Made by a program: the position numbers and the translations under genes | Assembly (NCBI GenBank): GCA_027483175.1 | Contig: JAIXVE010000107.1 | Location: forward strand, 1-38,604 | Length of the DNA: 38,604 nt | DNA from: Verrucomicrobiaceae bacterium | GTDB taxonomy: Bacteria; Verrucomicrobiota; Verrucomicrobiia; Verrucomicrobiales; V1-33 | Direction of reading: 5' to 3' | The notes under the pieces: model-generated | What the model was told of the DNA's origin: nothing | Seen by the model: only the letters and a program-made list of their open reading frames with translations | Databases searched by the model: none | Shown here: positions 7,331 to 16,080 of the stretch, piece after piece | Numbering within the stretch: position 1 is the first letter of the stretch | Layout of the letters: the number at the start of each line of letters is the position of its first letter

Positions 7331-7665
7331 AGACCTATTTCACGCCCGGCACATAAGATGTTTGCGAATGCTCACAGAATTCCTGCCGATTGCTCGGTGC
7401 GCAGATTCCCTGCACCGACCTCCTCGGAGTGACCCTCATGCCGAACGACCACAAGAACGGGCAGTTTCATAGCGGGCAAGGTAATGCGCCCTCCTGGCGC
7501 TTTGTCCAGAGGACCCTGAGGATCAAACCTCGGTGGGCCCTCCCCCGGAGTCTACTTTCCACCATTCCTCCACGACAGAAGATAACGGGCACGTAACCCC
7601 AGTTCGTGATCCGCCGTTTCACGAGCCAATGCCGCAGATTCCTCCGCAAACGCACAGCCCCCCCC
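7331..7665. other. Spacer between the IS remnant and the suf operon
   Basis: No gene supported. The stretch from about 7480 to 7610 is GC-rich and repeat-like (GCGCCCTCCTGGCGC). It lies downstream of sufD and is where the operon should terminate, but I cannot point to a convincing hairpin plus T-run. Confidence 0.35.
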
Positions 7666-8964
7666 TCACCCCCCAATCTCCGCCAGCCTTGCCGCCAGCA
7701 GCCGCACCGCGAGCGCTTCCACCGCCGGCTGGCCCAGCCGTTCCACCACCTCGAGCGCAAAGCCCAGCGACATCATGTGTTCCGCCGCTTCCCGCGGAAT
7801 CCCGCGGCTCAGCAGATAGAACACCTCTTCCTCGCTCAAGCGCCCGCTTGTCGACCCGTGCGAACACTTCACCTGGTCCGCATTGATCTCCAGACCCGGC
7901 ATCGAATTCGCTTCGCACTCGCCGCTCAGCAGCAGATTCCGGCACTTCTGATAGGCATCCGTGTAATGCGCCCCCTCGTCCACTCGGATCAGCCCCGCGA
8001 ACACCGTCCGCGCCTTCCCGAACAGGATGTTCTTGTAGAGCAGATCACTCCCCGTGTGCGCACTCAGATGATCCTGCAGCGTCCGCTGATCAACCTCCTG
8101 CGTGCCCGCCGCCAGAGACACGCTCAGCATGTCGCTCCGACCACCCTCACCCGCCACCTCACTCAGGACCTCCGTCCTCACAGAACCAGAGCCCAGCTGA
8201 AACGCCGCATGCTTCACCTGCGCATCCCGCTCGCTCCGCAGCGTCGAAAAATGCATCGCCTTCCCGCCCTCAGGATGCCCGTTGAACTGCACGTAATTCA
8301 CCGCCGCACCCCGCGCCGCATGAATCTGCGCCGCCCCGCACGACCACACCGGCCCCGTCCCTGCCGCCACATGATGCTCCACCACCGTCACCCGCGAATT
8401 CTCACCAGCCAGGATGATCGTCCGCGGGAAACCCGTGGCCTGCGCCTCCGTCAGCCAGTGCACAATCTCCACCGGTGCGCCCACCTCCACGCCCGCCGCC
8501 GTCACAATCACCACCGCATCCGCCAGTTGCGCCTGATGCAGCGCCGCAAACTTCTCGCCGCCCAATCCCGTCGTCGGCACCCCTAGCAACGCACGCAGCC
8601 GCTCCCCGTGCCGTCCGAGCGCCTCGCGCAGCGTCAGCACCTCCAGCCCCTTCACCTCCGCGCCGTCCTTCACCACCACCGCATCATTCACCGTCACGAC
8701 CCGCGCCGCCGTCTCCTTCAATCCCTCGAAACCCGGATCCTCACCCCCAGGCAGCCGCCGGAACCCGTCAAACTCCAGCAACCCCAGATTCGCAAACCGC
8801 CAGTGTTCATCCTTCCGGCTCGGCATCGCCAGATTCGTAAACCTCTCCCATGCCTCCCGCTGGGATTCAGCAAACCATTCCGGCAATCCAGCATGGTTCC
8901 ACATCGGAGCATCAAGAAACACAGAAGGCACGAAAGTAGGGGGTTGATTGAGTACAGTGGACAT
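7666..8964 (-). CDS. sufD: Fe-S cluster assembly protein SufD
   Basis: A 432-residue SufD, close to the family's usual length. SufD pairs with SufB and two SufC to form the cytoplasmic SufBC2D scaffold on which Fe-S clusters are built. The SufBD beta-helix core is recognisable, and the conserved C-terminal block 'QVKCSHGSTSGRLSEEEVFY' then 'YLLSRGIPREAAEHMMSLGF' carries the conserved His of the SufB-SufD interface. The start ATG (MSTVLNQPPTFVPSV) lies 41 bp after the DUF4177 gene. It is the last gene of the operon; no sufS, sufU/sufE or sufT follows, so the cysteine desulfurase must be encoded elsewhere. Confidence 0.96.
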   Translation of the reverse strand: MSTVLNQPPTFVPSVFLDAPMWNHAGLPEWFAESQREAWERFTNLAMPSRKDEHWRFANLGLLEFDGFRRLPGGEDPGFEGLKETAARVVTVNDAVVVKDGAEVKGLEVLTLREALGRHGERLRALLGVPTTGLGGEKFAALHQAQLADAVVIVTAAGVEVGAPVEIVHWLTEAQATGFPRTIILAGENSRVTVVEHHVAAGTGPVWSCGAAQIHAARGAAVNYVQFNGHPEGGKAMHFSTLRSERDAQVKHAAFQLGSGSVRTEVLSEVAGEGGRSDMLSVSLAAGTQEVDQRTLQDHLSAHTGSDLLYKNILFGKARTVFAGLIRVDEGAHYTDAYQKCRNLLLSGECEANSMPGLEINADQVKCSHGSTSGRLSEEEVFYLLSRGIPREAAEHMMSLGFALEVVERLGQPAVEALAVRLLAARLAEIGG

Positions 8965-9005
8965 CGAAAAAAAAGGTCAGCGCAAGTCAGGTTCCAAAGT
9001 TCGCT

Positions 9006-9218
9006 TCACGAAAGCACCTCTCGCTTGAACAGCAGCAGCACCTCCACAGTGCGCCCCGTCGTGTTGCTCGTCTCCAGCGTCGACACCAGCTCCCAGCCAA
9101 GCGACCCCAACCGGTTCAGCTCCGCGGCAATCTCATCCGTATCCACCCGGCCGCCTCCCCACCAGCCGATCGCCCCGCTGACCCCCGGCGTGATTACCTT
9201 GTACTCCCACCGCTTCAT
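9006..9218 (-). CDS. DUF4177-like small protein in the suf operon
   Basis: A 70-residue protein with the usual layout of DUF4177 proteins: '[12 protein letters not shown]' at the start, 'ELNRLGSLGWELVSTLE' in the middle and a final strand 'VEVLLLFKREV'. The function of the family is unknown. The start ATG overlaps the sufB stop (TGATG), so translation is coupled to sufB, and sufD follows 41 bp later. Its place between two obligate partners suggests it is co-produced with the scaffold, but nothing in the sequence (no Cys cluster, no ligand motif) shows a role in Fe-S assembly. Confidence 0.85.
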   Translation of the reverse strand: MKRWEYKVITPGVSGAIGWWGGGRVDTDEIAAELNRLGSLGWELVSTLETSNTTGRTVEVLLLFKREVLS

Positions 9219-10651
9219 CAGCCCACACTCCCCTCCATCTCAAGGTCGATCAGCCGCTTCAGCTCCACGCTGTATTCCATCGGAAACTCCCGCACCAGGT
9301 CGTTGATGAACCCATTCACCGACAGACTCATCGCCTCGCCCTCGCTCAGCCCGCGCTGCTGCATGTAGAAAATCTGCTCCGCACTCACCTGACTCACACT
9401 AGCCTCGTGCTGGCACGCATGCTCGTTCCCGCGCACCGTGATCGCAGGATACGTGTCCGTCCGGCTGCTGCTGTTGATCAGCAAGGCATCGCACTCCGTG
9501 TTGTTCTTGCACCCTTTCAGATGCTTCGGAATGTGCACCTGTCCGCGGTACGTCGAACGACCCGTCCCCAGACTGATCGACTTGCTCACAATGTTAGAAG
9601 TCGTCTCGTCCGCTGCGTGAATCATCTTCGCCCCGGTGTCCTGGTGCTGCCCGTTCCCTGCCAGCGCAATACTGATCACCTCGCCCCGCGCCCGCCGTCC
9701 CTTCATGATCACCCCGGGATACTTCATCGTCAGCCGGCTCCCGATGTTGCAGTCAATCCAACGGATCTCCGCATCCTCGTGCGCAATCCCCCGCTTCGTC
9801 ACCAGATTGAACACATTCGCCGACCAGTTCTGCACCGTCACATACTGAATCTTCGCCCCCTTCATCGCCACCAGTTCCACCACCGCGCTGTGCAGCGTGC
9901 TCGTCTCGAACTTCGGAGCCGTGCAGCCCTCCATGTACATCACCTCAGCACCCTCATCCACAATGATCAGGGTCCGCTCGAACTGCCCGAATTGCTCGCT
10001 GTTGATCCGGAAGTACGCCTGCAGCGGATGCTTCACCTTAACACCCTTCGGCACGTAAATGAACGACCCGCCCGAAAACACCGCACTGTTCAGCGCACTG
10101 AACTTGTTATCCCCCGTCGGAATCACCTTCCCGAACCACGGCCGGAAGATCTCCGCATGCTCCTTCAACCCCTCCGTGCTGTTCACAAAGATCACCCCCT
10201 GATCACTCACCGCCTTCTGAATGTTCGAATACGCCGCCTCACTGTCGAACTGCGCCTCCACCCCGGCCAGAAACTTCCGCTCCTGCTCCGGAATCCCCAA
10301 CCGCTCGAACGTCCGCTTCACATCGTCAGGCACTTCATCCCACGACCGCTTCGGCTGCGAACCACTGCTCAGATAATAACGGATCTTCTGGAACTCGATC
10401 GCCTCCAGATCCTTCGTCGCCCAGTTCGTCGGCATCGGCTTCTCGTTGAATACCTTCAACGCACGCTTCCGGAACTCGCGCACCCACTCCGGATCGTTCT
10501 TCACATTGCAGATGTAATCAATCGTCTGCTCGCTCAGCCCGAACCCCGCATCGTACGTGTGATTCTCAGGATAGGAAAAATCTCCCACACTGCGGTCAAT
10601 ATCGACCGCCGACATGGTTTCCTGATCAAGTTCAGTGGATGGCGAGGACAT
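9218..10651 (-). CDS. sufB: Fe-S cluster assembly protein SufB
   Basis: A 477-residue SufB, normal for the family. It is the scaffold subunit that receives sulfur and assembles the nascent cluster with SufC and SufD. The region '[20 protein letters not shown]' contains the conserved cysteine that aligns with the functional Cys of E. coli SufB, and '[20 protein letters not shown]' carries the conserved His-Glu pair. The conserved C-terminus '[20 protein letters not shown]' and the final 'LEMEGSVG' are present. The ATG start is preceded by AAAGAA and lies 32 bp after sufC. The stop overlaps the start of the DUF4177 gene. Long arginine/histidine-rich ORFs on the opposite strand are shadows. Confidence 0.97.
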   Translation of the reverse strand: MSSPSTELDQETMSAVDIDRSVGDFSYPENHTYDAGFGLSEQTIDYICNVKNDPEWVREFRKRALKVFNEKPMPTNWATKDLEAIEFQKIRYYLSSGSQPKRSWDEVPDDVKRTFERLGIPEQERKFLAGVEAQFDSEAAYSNIQKAVSDQGVIFVNSTEGLKEHAEIFRPWFGKVIPTGDNKFSALNSAVFSGGSFIYVPKGVKVKHPLQAYFRINSEQFGQFERTLIIVDEGAEVMYMEGCTAPKFETSTLHSAVVELVAMKGAKIQYVTVQNWSANVFNLVTKRGIAHEDAEIRWIDCNIGSRLTMKYPGVIMKGRRARGEVISIALAGNGQHQDTGAKMIHAADETTSNIVSKSISLGTGRSTYRGQVHIPKHLKGCKNNTECDALLINSSSRTDTYPAITVRGNEHACQHEASVSQVSAEQIFYMQQRGLSEGEAMSLSVNGFINDLVREFPMEYSVELKRLIDLEMEGSVG

Positions 10652-10683
10652 TTCTTTAATTTGGTCAGTGGTTGTTTCCGCGT

Positions 10684-11427
10684 TCAGGCCGCCTTCAGCA
10701 GCCAGTCATAACCTTTCTCTTCCAGCTCCAGCGCCAGCTCCGGCCCCCCCGTCCGGATGATCCGCCCGTCCGCCAGCACATGCACCACATCCGGCCGGAT
10801 GTAATCAAGGAGCCGCTGATAGTGCGTGATCACCAGCACCCCAAGCTCAGGCCCGCGCATCGCATTCACCCCGTCCGCCACAATCTTCAGCGCATCAATG
10901 TCCAGCCCGGAATCCGTCTCGTCCAGAATCGCATACTTCGGCTCCAGCATCGCCATCTGCAGAATCTCATTCCGCTTCTTCTCCCCGCCCGAAAACCCCT
11001 CGTTCACACTCCGCGCCGTAAACGACCGGTCCATCTTCAGCATGTCCATCTTCTGATAGAGATGCTGATAGAACTTAACCGCATCAATCTGCTCCCCCTT
11101 CGGCAGCCGCGCCTGCAGCGCCGCACGCAGAAAATTCGCATTGCTCACCCCCGGGATTTCCACCGGATACTGAAACGCCAGAAACAACCCCTCGCGGCTC
11201 CGCTCATCAATCCCCATCTCCAGCAGATTCCGACCATCCATCAGCGCCTCGCCCCCGGTCACCTGGTAATCCTCATGCCCGGCCAGCACCTTGCTCAGCG
11301 TGCTCTTCCCGGAGCCATTCGGCCCCATGATCGCATGCACTTCGCCCTTCGGCACCTCAAGGCTCAGCCCTTTGAGAATTTCACGGTCGCCGATCGTGGC
11401 GTGCAGATTCTTGATTTCGAGTTTCAT
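10684..11427 (-). CDS. sufC: Fe-S assembly ATPase SufC
   Basis: An ABC-type ATPase of about 247 residues that powers the SufBC2D complex. All nucleotide-binding motifs are visible: Walker A '[10 protein letters not shown]', ABC signature '[10 protein letters not shown]', Walker B '[12 protein letters not shown]' and the switch His in '[11 protein letters not shown]'. I chose the ATG giving '[20 protein letters not shown]', which matches SufC N-termini. The ORF track begins six codons earlier at a TTG, and an ATG two codons before mine is also possible. It starts about 20 bp after the Fur-family gene stop and precedes sufB by 32 bp, so all are probably one transcript. Confidence 0.96.
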   Translation of the reverse strand: MKLEIKNLHATIGDREILKGLSLEVPKGEVHAIMGPNGSGKSTLSKVLAGHEDYQVTGGEALMDGRNLLEMGIDERSREGLFLAFQYPVEIPGVSNANFLRAALQARLPKGEQIDAVKFYQHLYQKMDMLKMDRSFTARSVNEGFSGGEKKRNEILQMAMLEPKYAILDETDSGLDIDALKIVADGVNAMRGPELGVLVITHYQRLLDYIRPDVVHVLADGRIIRTGGPELALELEEKGYDWLLKAA

Positions 11428-11448
11428 GATCATCAGAAAATTCAACGT

Positions 11449-11934
11449 TTACTTCCCTGCCCTCGCCGCCTTCTCCCCCCGCACCGACTTCGCACACTTC
11501 GGACACAACCCCCGGATCGACACCTCCATCCGGCTCACAATCGTCCCCCGCGGCAACTCCAGCGCCGCACCCGCAGGCCCGTCAATCTCCACATCCGTCA
11601 CCGCCCCGCACTGCTCACAGTGAAAATGCCCGTGGTCATTCAGATTCGGACAATACCGCGACGGCGCACGGTCAAGATTCACCTGCTTCACCAGCCCGCT
11701 CTGCGTCAGCGCTTCCAGACAATTGTAAACCGTCGCCAGCGAAATGTGCGGCACCCGGTCCTTCACCCGAATGAACAACTCCGTCGCCGTCGGATGATCC
11801 CGCTGCGTCCGCAGCACTTCGTACACCTCACGCCGCTGCCGCGTCAGCCGATACGCCGGCCCCAGCCCCGGCATCTCAGCAGGAACAGTGGTAGCAGCAA
11901 TCGGTGGACGGGAAGACATGGGGGCTTTGCGCAT
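11449..11934 (-). CDS. Fur-family transcriptional regulator (suf operon)
   Basis: A 161-residue Fur-superfamily repressor. The N-terminal winged helix is seen in 'RLTRQRREVYEVLRTQRDHP' and 'HISLATVYNCLEALTQSGLV'. The metal-binding part follows: 'HGHFHCEQCGAVTDVEIDG', then a C-terminal 'CPKC', so both CxxC pairs of a structural zinc site are present. The HxH in HGHFH is the regulatory-metal type signature. The start ATG has a GGGAG element nine bases upstream and a short basic extension. It is the first gene of fur-sufC-sufB-DUF4177-sufD. A PerR-like palindrome sits just upstream, so it probably autoregulates the operon according to iron or peroxide. Fur versus PerR type cannot be decided here. 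Confidence 0.92.
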   Translation of the reverse strand: MRKAPMSSRPPIAATTVPAEMPGLGPAYRLTRQRREVYEVLRTQRDHPTATELFIRVKDRVPHISLATVYNCLEALTQSGLVKQVNLDRAPSRYCPNLNDHGHFHCEQCGAVTDVEIDGPAGAALELPRGTIVSRMEVSIRGLCPKCAKSVRGEKAARAGK

Positions 11935-11954
11935 ACTTACGTCTCCCGGCTTAT

Positions 11955-11969
11955 CAAGAATTATTCCAA
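11955..11969. promoter_or_regulatory. Candidate Fur/PerR-type operator
   Basis: Read on the minus strand this is TTGGAATAATTCTTG, with a perfect GAAT-A-ATTC core, close to the PerR-type consensus TTAGAATNATTCTAA. It lies 20 bp upstream of the Fur-family start codon, within an AT-rich island in GC-rich DNA, where a repressor would block transcription of the operon. It also sits in the spacer shared with the divergent P450 gene. The match is by eye only. Confidence 0.45.
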
Positions 11970-12064
11970 ATAAGATTTTTTTCGCCCGCTCCCCTCACGC
12001 CCCCATTTCGCCTTTCCCGCCCCGCTTCCCCCACCCTATACCATCTCCCCCAGCTCCCGCTCCC

Positions 12065-13204
12065 ATGAACCCGCTCACCGATCCCTTCGAGTCCGCCCGC
12101 CGCGACGCCGGCGTCCTCCGCTGCCCCTTCAAAGGCGAGGACATCCTCATGCTCCTCCGCCACGAAGACGTCCGCTCCGCCGCCAAGGACTGGAAAACCT
12201 TCAGCTCCGACGCCCCCTTCCGCGTCCCCATCCCCTCGGAAGAAGACGTCCGCAGCATGCGCCAGCTCCCCATCGAAACCGATCCCCCCGAACACTCCGC
12301 CTACCGCAAAATCGCCGACCCCTTCTTCCAGCGACCCAAAAACCCCGACTTCATCGCCCGCGTCGAACACCTCATCAACTCCCACCTCGACGCCGCCCTC
12401 CAGCTCCCCTCACTCGAAGTCGTCCACTCCTTCGCCCTCCCCATCCAGTCCCACGCCCTCACCTATCTCCTCAACGTCCCCGAATCCGAAGCCGCCACAT
12501 GGATCGGCTGGGGCATCCACGTCTTCAAAGTCTCCGGCACCCTCAAAAAAGGCGTCGCCCTCGAAGACTACCTCCACGCCCAGTTCGATCGCGCCGAGCA
12601 ATCCCCAGGCGACGACTTCTTCAGCGCCCTCACCACCGCCGAATACCAGGGCCGCCGTCTCACCCGCGACGAAATGATGGGCTTCGCCAACCTCGCCTTC
12701 GCCGGCGGCCGCGACACCGTCATCCACACCATCGCCTGCGCCCTCGGCTGGCTCGCCGAACACCCCGAAGCCCTCGCCTTCCTCCGCGAAGACCCCGCAC
12801 GCATCACCCACGCCAGCGAGGAATTCTTCCGCGTCTTCATGCCCCTCACCCACATCGGCCGGGTCTGCCCCCAACCCACCGAACTCCACGGCCAATCCGT
12901 CCCCGCAGGCAGCCGCATCTCTCTCTGCTGGGCCTACGCCAACTTCGACGACGCCGCCTTCCCTAACCCCTACGAGGTCCGCCTCGACCGCAAACCCAAT
13001 CCCCACCTCTCCTTCGGCTTCGGCACCCACCTCTGCATGGGCGCACCTCACGCCCGGCTCATCCTCCGCACGCTCCTCCGCCTCGTCTCCTCCCGCATCA
13101 GCCGTCTCTCCATCATCCACGCCGAACCACGCACCGAACACGAAGCCCTCTTCTCCCGCACCCTCGGCTACGATTCCCTAACGCTCCGCTTCGAGCCGCT
13201 CTGA
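12065..13204 (+). CDS. Cytochrome P450
   Basis: A 379-residue soluble bacterial cytochrome P450 (haem-thiolate monooxygenase). Key motifs are present: the I-helix 'FAGGRDTVIHT' with its Asp-Thr pair, the K-helix ExxR in 'SEEFFRVFMP', and the haem-binding loop 'LSFGFGTHLCMGAPHARLIL' with the axial Cys. I start at ATG 12065 (MNPLTDPFESARRDAG); the ORF track's extra 59 residues are low-complexity Pro-rich sequence overlapping the fur promoter. No ferredoxin or ferredoxin reductase gene lies next to it, so the redox partner and substrate are unknown. It is divergent from the suf operon and convergent with the M20 peptidase; the two stop codons abut as TGATCA. Confidence 0.95.
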   Translation: MNPLTDPFESARRDAGVLRCPFKGEDILMLLRHEDVRSAAKDWKTFSSDAPFRVPIPSEEDVRSMRQLPIETDPPEHSAYRKIADPFFQRPKNPDFIARVEHLINSHLDAALQLPSLEVVHSFALPIQSHALTYLLNVPESEAATWIGWGIHVFKVSGTLKKGVALEDYLHAQFDRAEQSPGDDFFSALTTAEYQGRRLTRDEMMGFANLAFAGGRDTVIHTIACALGWLAEHPEALAFLREDPARITHASEEFFRVFMPLTHIGRVCPQPTELHGQSVPAGSRISLCWAYANFDDAAFPNPYEVRLDRKPNPHLSFGFGTHLCMGAPHARLILRTLLRLVSSRISRLSIIHAEPRTEHEALFSRTLGYDSLTLRFEPL

Positions 13205-14344
13205 TCACACCGACTCCAGAAACCGCCGGTAGAATCCCACGCCTTCCTCCAGTGCCGCCACGCTGATCCATTCGTCAGCCGTGTGCGCCTGCGCAATGTC
13301 CCCAGGCCCCGCCGCCACCGACGGAATCCCCCCGATCTCCGCCAGCCACAGCGCATCGCAGAACCACGTCGCCCCGGCCGTCCCGCTCCCCGCCGCCGCC
13401 AGCTTCACCACTAGCGGATGCCCCGCATCCGTCTCCAGTGGCGCACACACCGGATCACTCTCGATCCTGACCACTCCCGCGTAACCGCTCGACTCCAGAA
13501 ACTCCTCCAGCAGCCGCCTCACCCCATACCGATGCACCCCCGGCGTAAACCGGATGTCCAGCCACACCGTGCAGTGATCCGGCACAATGTTCGTCCGCGT
13601 CCCCCCGCGGATCATCCCGATGTTGATCGTGCTGTCTCCTAACACCCCATGCCGGAACTCCGGAGCTGCCAGCCGCTCCCGGAATCCCGCATCCAGCGCC
13701 GCCACCACCGGCAGCATCAGCGTCACCGCATTCACCCCCCGCTCCGGCGTCGACCCGTGCACCGCCTTCCCCTCCGTGTGCAGCCGCAGCCACCACGATC
13801 CCTTGTGCGTGTGCACCGCCGCACACCCCGTCGGTTCCCCCACCACCGCAAAATCATACTGCCCGGCATACCGCTCCGCAAAATGCCGCGACCCATGCTG
13901 CGCCGTCTCCTCACCCATGAACCCCGCAAACGTCACCTCCGCCCCGAGATCCGCTATCCCCGGCCCGATCTCCTCCAGCGCCGCCAGCATCGCCGCCATC
14001 GTCCCCTTCGTGTCACACGCCCCCCGACCCCACACCCGCCCGTCCCGCACCTCCGCTCCAAACGGATCAATCGTCATCCCGCTCACACTAACCGTATCCG
14101 TGTGCGGCCCCAGCAGAATCCTCGGCTTCCCCGCCCCGCCACGCGACGGAAACCTCGCCACCACATTCGGCCGCCCCGGCAGCACTTCATCATACCACAC
14201 CTCCGCTCCCAGCCTCCGGCAGAATTCCCCCGCGTACTCCGCACAGGCCAGCTCCCCAGTCTGCGCCGTCCCCGCCTCCCCGTCCGGATTGACGCTCGGT
14301 ATCGCAATGAGATCCTGAAGAATGCGGACAACCCTGGAATTCAT
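13205..14344 (-). CDS. M20-family metallopeptidase (ArgE/DapE-like deacylase)
   Basis: A 379-residue member of the M20 family, which hydrolyses N-acyl amino acids such as N-acetylornithine or N-succinyl-diaminopimelate. Metal ligands and catalytic residues are visible: His81 and Asp83 in 'LLGPHTDTVSV', Asp111 in 'GRGACDTKGTMAA', the Glu pair 145-146 in 'GFMGEETAQHGS', Glu170 in 'VVGEPTGCAAVHTHKGS', and the C-terminal His in 'IAQAHTADEW'. The insertion domain begins at 'WWLRLHTEGKAVHGSTPERG'. The exact substrate cannot be told. It lies 5 bp downstream of the epimerase gene, so the two are probably co-transcribed although no shared pathway is obvious. Confidence 0.92.
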   Translation of the reverse strand: MNSRVVRILQDLIAIPSVNPDGEAGTAQTGELACAEYAGEFCRRLGAEVWYDEVLPGRPNVVARFPSRGGAGKPRILLGPHTDTVSVSGMTIDPFGAEVRDGRVWGRGACDTKGTMAAMLAALEEIGPGIADLGAEVTFAGFMGEETAQHGSRHFAERYAGQYDFAVVGEPTGCAAVHTHKGSWWLRLHTEGKAVHGSTPERGVNAVTLMLPVVAALDAGFRERLAAPEFRHGVLGDSTINIGMIRGGTRTNIVPDHCTVWLDIRFTPGVHRYGVRRLLEEFLESSGYAGVVRIESDPVCAPLETDAGHPLVVKLAAAGSGTAGATWFCDALWLAEIGGIPSVAAGPGDIAQAHTADEWISVAALEEGVGFYRRFLESV

Positions 14345-14349
14345 ATCGT

Positions 14350-15309
14350 TCAGCGTTTCAGTCGTTCCTTCATCTCACGGTACCAGGCCACAAACTTCGG
14401 CACCCCTTCGCTCACCGGCGTGTGCGGCGCATAACCTAGCAACTCCTTCGCCTTCGTCACATCCGCATACGTCAGCGGCACATCCCCAGGCTGCAGCGGC
14501 AGATTCTCAATCTCCGCCGTCTTCCCCAGCGCCCGCTCCACCGCCACAATCAACTCACTCAGCTTCGTCGTCTGACTCCCCCCGAGATTGAAAATCTCAA
14601 ACATCGCCCCCTCATACCGCGACGACGCCAGAATCCCATCCACAATGTCCTCGATGTACGTGTAATCCCGCGCCGTCGACCCATCCCCGTACCGCGGCAC
14701 CGGCTTCCCTTCGTCAATCAGCTTCGTGAACTTCGAAATCGCCAGGTCAGGCCGCTGCCTCGGACCATACACCGTGAAAAACCGCAGACACACCGTCCGG
14801 ATCCCATACAGATTCGTGTAGTTCGAACACAACTGCTCCCCAGCCATCTTCGTCATCGCATACGGCGAAATCGTGTTCACAATCAGATCCGTCTCCGCAA
14901 ACGGCACCTTCTTGTTGATCCCGTACACCGACGAACTGCTCGCAAACACAAACCGCCCGCAGCCGTGCCGCCGCGACGCCTCCAGCAGGTTGAACGTCCC
15001 ATTGATGTTCGTCGCCAGATACAACTCCGGCTCCATGATCGACGGCCTCACCCCAGCCCGCGCCGCAAGGTGAATCACCAAGTCAAACTTCCCAGCCGCA
15101 AACACACGGTCCACCAGCCCGCGATCCCGAATGTCCCCCTCCACCACTTCCGCCCCACCGCCAAACGCCTCCACATTCGCACGCTTCACCGCCGGATCAT
15201 AAAAATCATTGAACTCATCCAGCACCGTCACCCGCGCCCCCTGCCCAAGCAGCCGCTCGACCGTATGCGATCCAATGAAGCCGGCGCCGCCGGTGACTAA
15301 AACGTTCAT
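14350..15309 (-). CDS. NAD-dependent nucleotide-sugar epimerase (UDP-glucuronate 4-epimerase-like)
   Basis: A 319-residue extended short-chain dehydrogenase. It starts with the Rossmann motif 'MNVLVTGGAGFIGSHTVERL', has the acidic NAD-binding end of strand 2 ('VLDEFNDFYDPAVKRANV'), the catalytic Ser region 'VFASSSSVYG' and the YxxxK pair Tyr150/Lys154 in 'SPYAMTKMAGEQL'. The 'DEFNDFYDP' stretch and 'LRFFTVYGPRQRPDLAISKF' are typical of UDP-glucuronate 4-epimerases, which supply UDP-galacturonate for surface polysaccharide. Related UDP-glucose epimerases or dehydratases remain possible. It is the first gene of a two-gene unit with the M20 peptidase. No glycosyltransferases are nearby. Confidence 0.92.
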   Translation of the reverse strand: MNVLVTGGAGFIGSHTVERLLGQGARVTVLDEFNDFYDPAVKRANVEAFGGGAEVVEGDIRDRGLVDRVFAAGKFDLVIHLAARAGVRPSIMEPELYLATNINGTFNLLEASRRHGCGRFVFASSSSVYGINKKVPFAETDLIVNTISPYAMTKMAGEQLCSNYTNLYGIRTVCLRFFTVYGPRQRPDLAISKFTKLIDEGKPVPRYGDGSTARDYTYIEDIVDGILASSRYEGAMFEIFNLGGSQTTKLSELIVAVERALGKTAEIENLPLQPGDVPLTYADVTKAKELLGYAPHTPVSEGVPKFVAWYREMKERLKR

Positions 15310-15570
15310 CCAGGGCGCTTACCCCTCACCCCCCAAAGGGTCAAGGAGAACCGCACCCCCCCTCCCCCCCTCCGAACCAGCGCGCCGCAGGCTCTGGACT
15401 GCTGGGAGAATCACAGCTCTCCCTGCGCACGGAGTGCGCCTACCAGCCCTCCGTACTCGCCCCTCTCCGACCAAGCCCCCTCCAAACCCGCCCTCCCCAC
15501 AAGCCCCCTTTTACTATTTACTATTTCCAATTTCCCCCCCTCCCCACCAGCCCTACCAGCCCAAGAAACC

Positions 15571-15602
15571 ATTCGTGCCCATCCGTGAAATCCGTGGTTC
15601 AA
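15571..15602. repeat. Dispersed repeat of the 'CCGTGAAATCCGTGG' type
   Basis: The block GTGCCCATCCGTGAAATCCG plus TGGTTCAA matches an intergenic repeat I recognise from many Verrucomicrobiota and Planctomycetota genomes, whose minus-strand translation gives 'NHGFHGWARM'. Only one copy is in this window, so the assignment rests on general recognition. Confidence 0.4.
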
Positions 15603-15626
15603 TACCCCCTCTCCCCACAAGCCCAT

Positions 15627-15661
15627 CTCAAATCTCAAATTTCAAATCTCAAATCTCAAAT
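15627..15661. repeat. Tandem repeat, 5 x CTCAAAT
   Basis: Five consecutive 7-bp units, CTCAAAT with one TTCAAAT variant, end 9 bp before the start codon of the gene at 15671. Slippage here would change the spacing to that gene's start. Confidence 0.8.
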
Positions 15662-15670
15662 CCCCCCCCC

Positions 15671-16054
15671 ATGACCCGCGCCCTCATCGCCATCCTCGCC
15701 CTCCAACCCCTCCACCTACCCGCCGCGCCCCCGGAACCACCACCACCGCCCGAATACCGCGTCGTCGCCATCGCCGGCCGCTTCGCCGCCTACGTCGGCC
15801 CCCAGCCGCTCATCCTCTCCAGCAAACTCAGAGAAAAATCCCCGACCACCTACGAAGCCGCCATCCTCGCCTTCGGCCCCGCCTTCACCCACCAGCAATC
15901 CTCCTCCGGATCATGGGAATGGCACTTCGATGACGGTAAATCCTACCGCGTCCCCGGCAATTGGTCCGGCCCCCTCACCTCCCCCATCACCCTCAAACTC
16001 CTCGAATCCTCTCCCCCACCACCACCCAAATCCCCAACCCCGCCACCACACTGA
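15671..16054 (+). CDS. Small secreted hypothetical protein
   Basis: A 127-residue protein with a signal-like start (MTRALIAILALQPLHLPAAP), a Pro-rich linker, a short folded-looking core ('YRVVAIAGRFAAYVGPQPLI' to 'WEWHFDDGKSYRVPGNWSGP') and a Pro-rich tail. I start at ATG 15671, straight after a C9-10 run; the ORF track's longer version runs through repeat DNA. It is convergent with the GrpB-family gene, 26 bp apart. It may be periplasmic or surface-located. No family recognised. Confidence 0.6.
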   Translation: MTRALIAILALQPLHLPAAPPEPPPPPEYRVVAIAGRFAAYVGPQPLILSSKLREKSPTTYEAAILAFGPAFTHQQSSSGSWEWHFDDGKSYRVPGNWSGPLTSPITLKLLESSPPPPPKSPTPPPH

Positions 16055-16080
16055 CAACACCACAGCCGCCCTCTCTCCAC

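Larger units (their letters stand above)
15310..15670. other. C-rich, repeat-containing spacer
   Basis: No gene supported. It separates the divergent epimerase and the small secreted protein. It contains long C runs, a dispersed-repeat block at 15571-15602 and a 7-bp tandem repeat at 15627-15661. The ORFs that cross it lack protein-like composition. Confidence 0.55.

Noticed and set aside
7606-8586. 326-aa plus-strand ORF opposite sufD
   Set aside because: Its translation is Arg/His/Pro-rich, which is a shadow of a GC-rich gene on the other strand; sufD is clear.
9407-11973. Two 433-434-aa plus-strand ORFs opposite sufB and sufC
   Set aside because: They are Arg/Leu/His-rich antisense shadows without domains; SufB and SufC explain the DNA.
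12410-13141. 243-aa minus-strand Gly/Glu/Val-rich ORF opposite the P450
   Set aside because: Its low-complexity composition is a mirror of the P450 codons.
13587-14434. Plus-strand ORFs of 243 and 261 aa opposite the M20 peptidase
   Set aside because: Shadow composition; the M20 metal ligands are all on the other strand.
15627-15661. Possible CRISPR array
   Set aside because: The repeat unit is only 7 bp, without spacers; no cas genes are seen.
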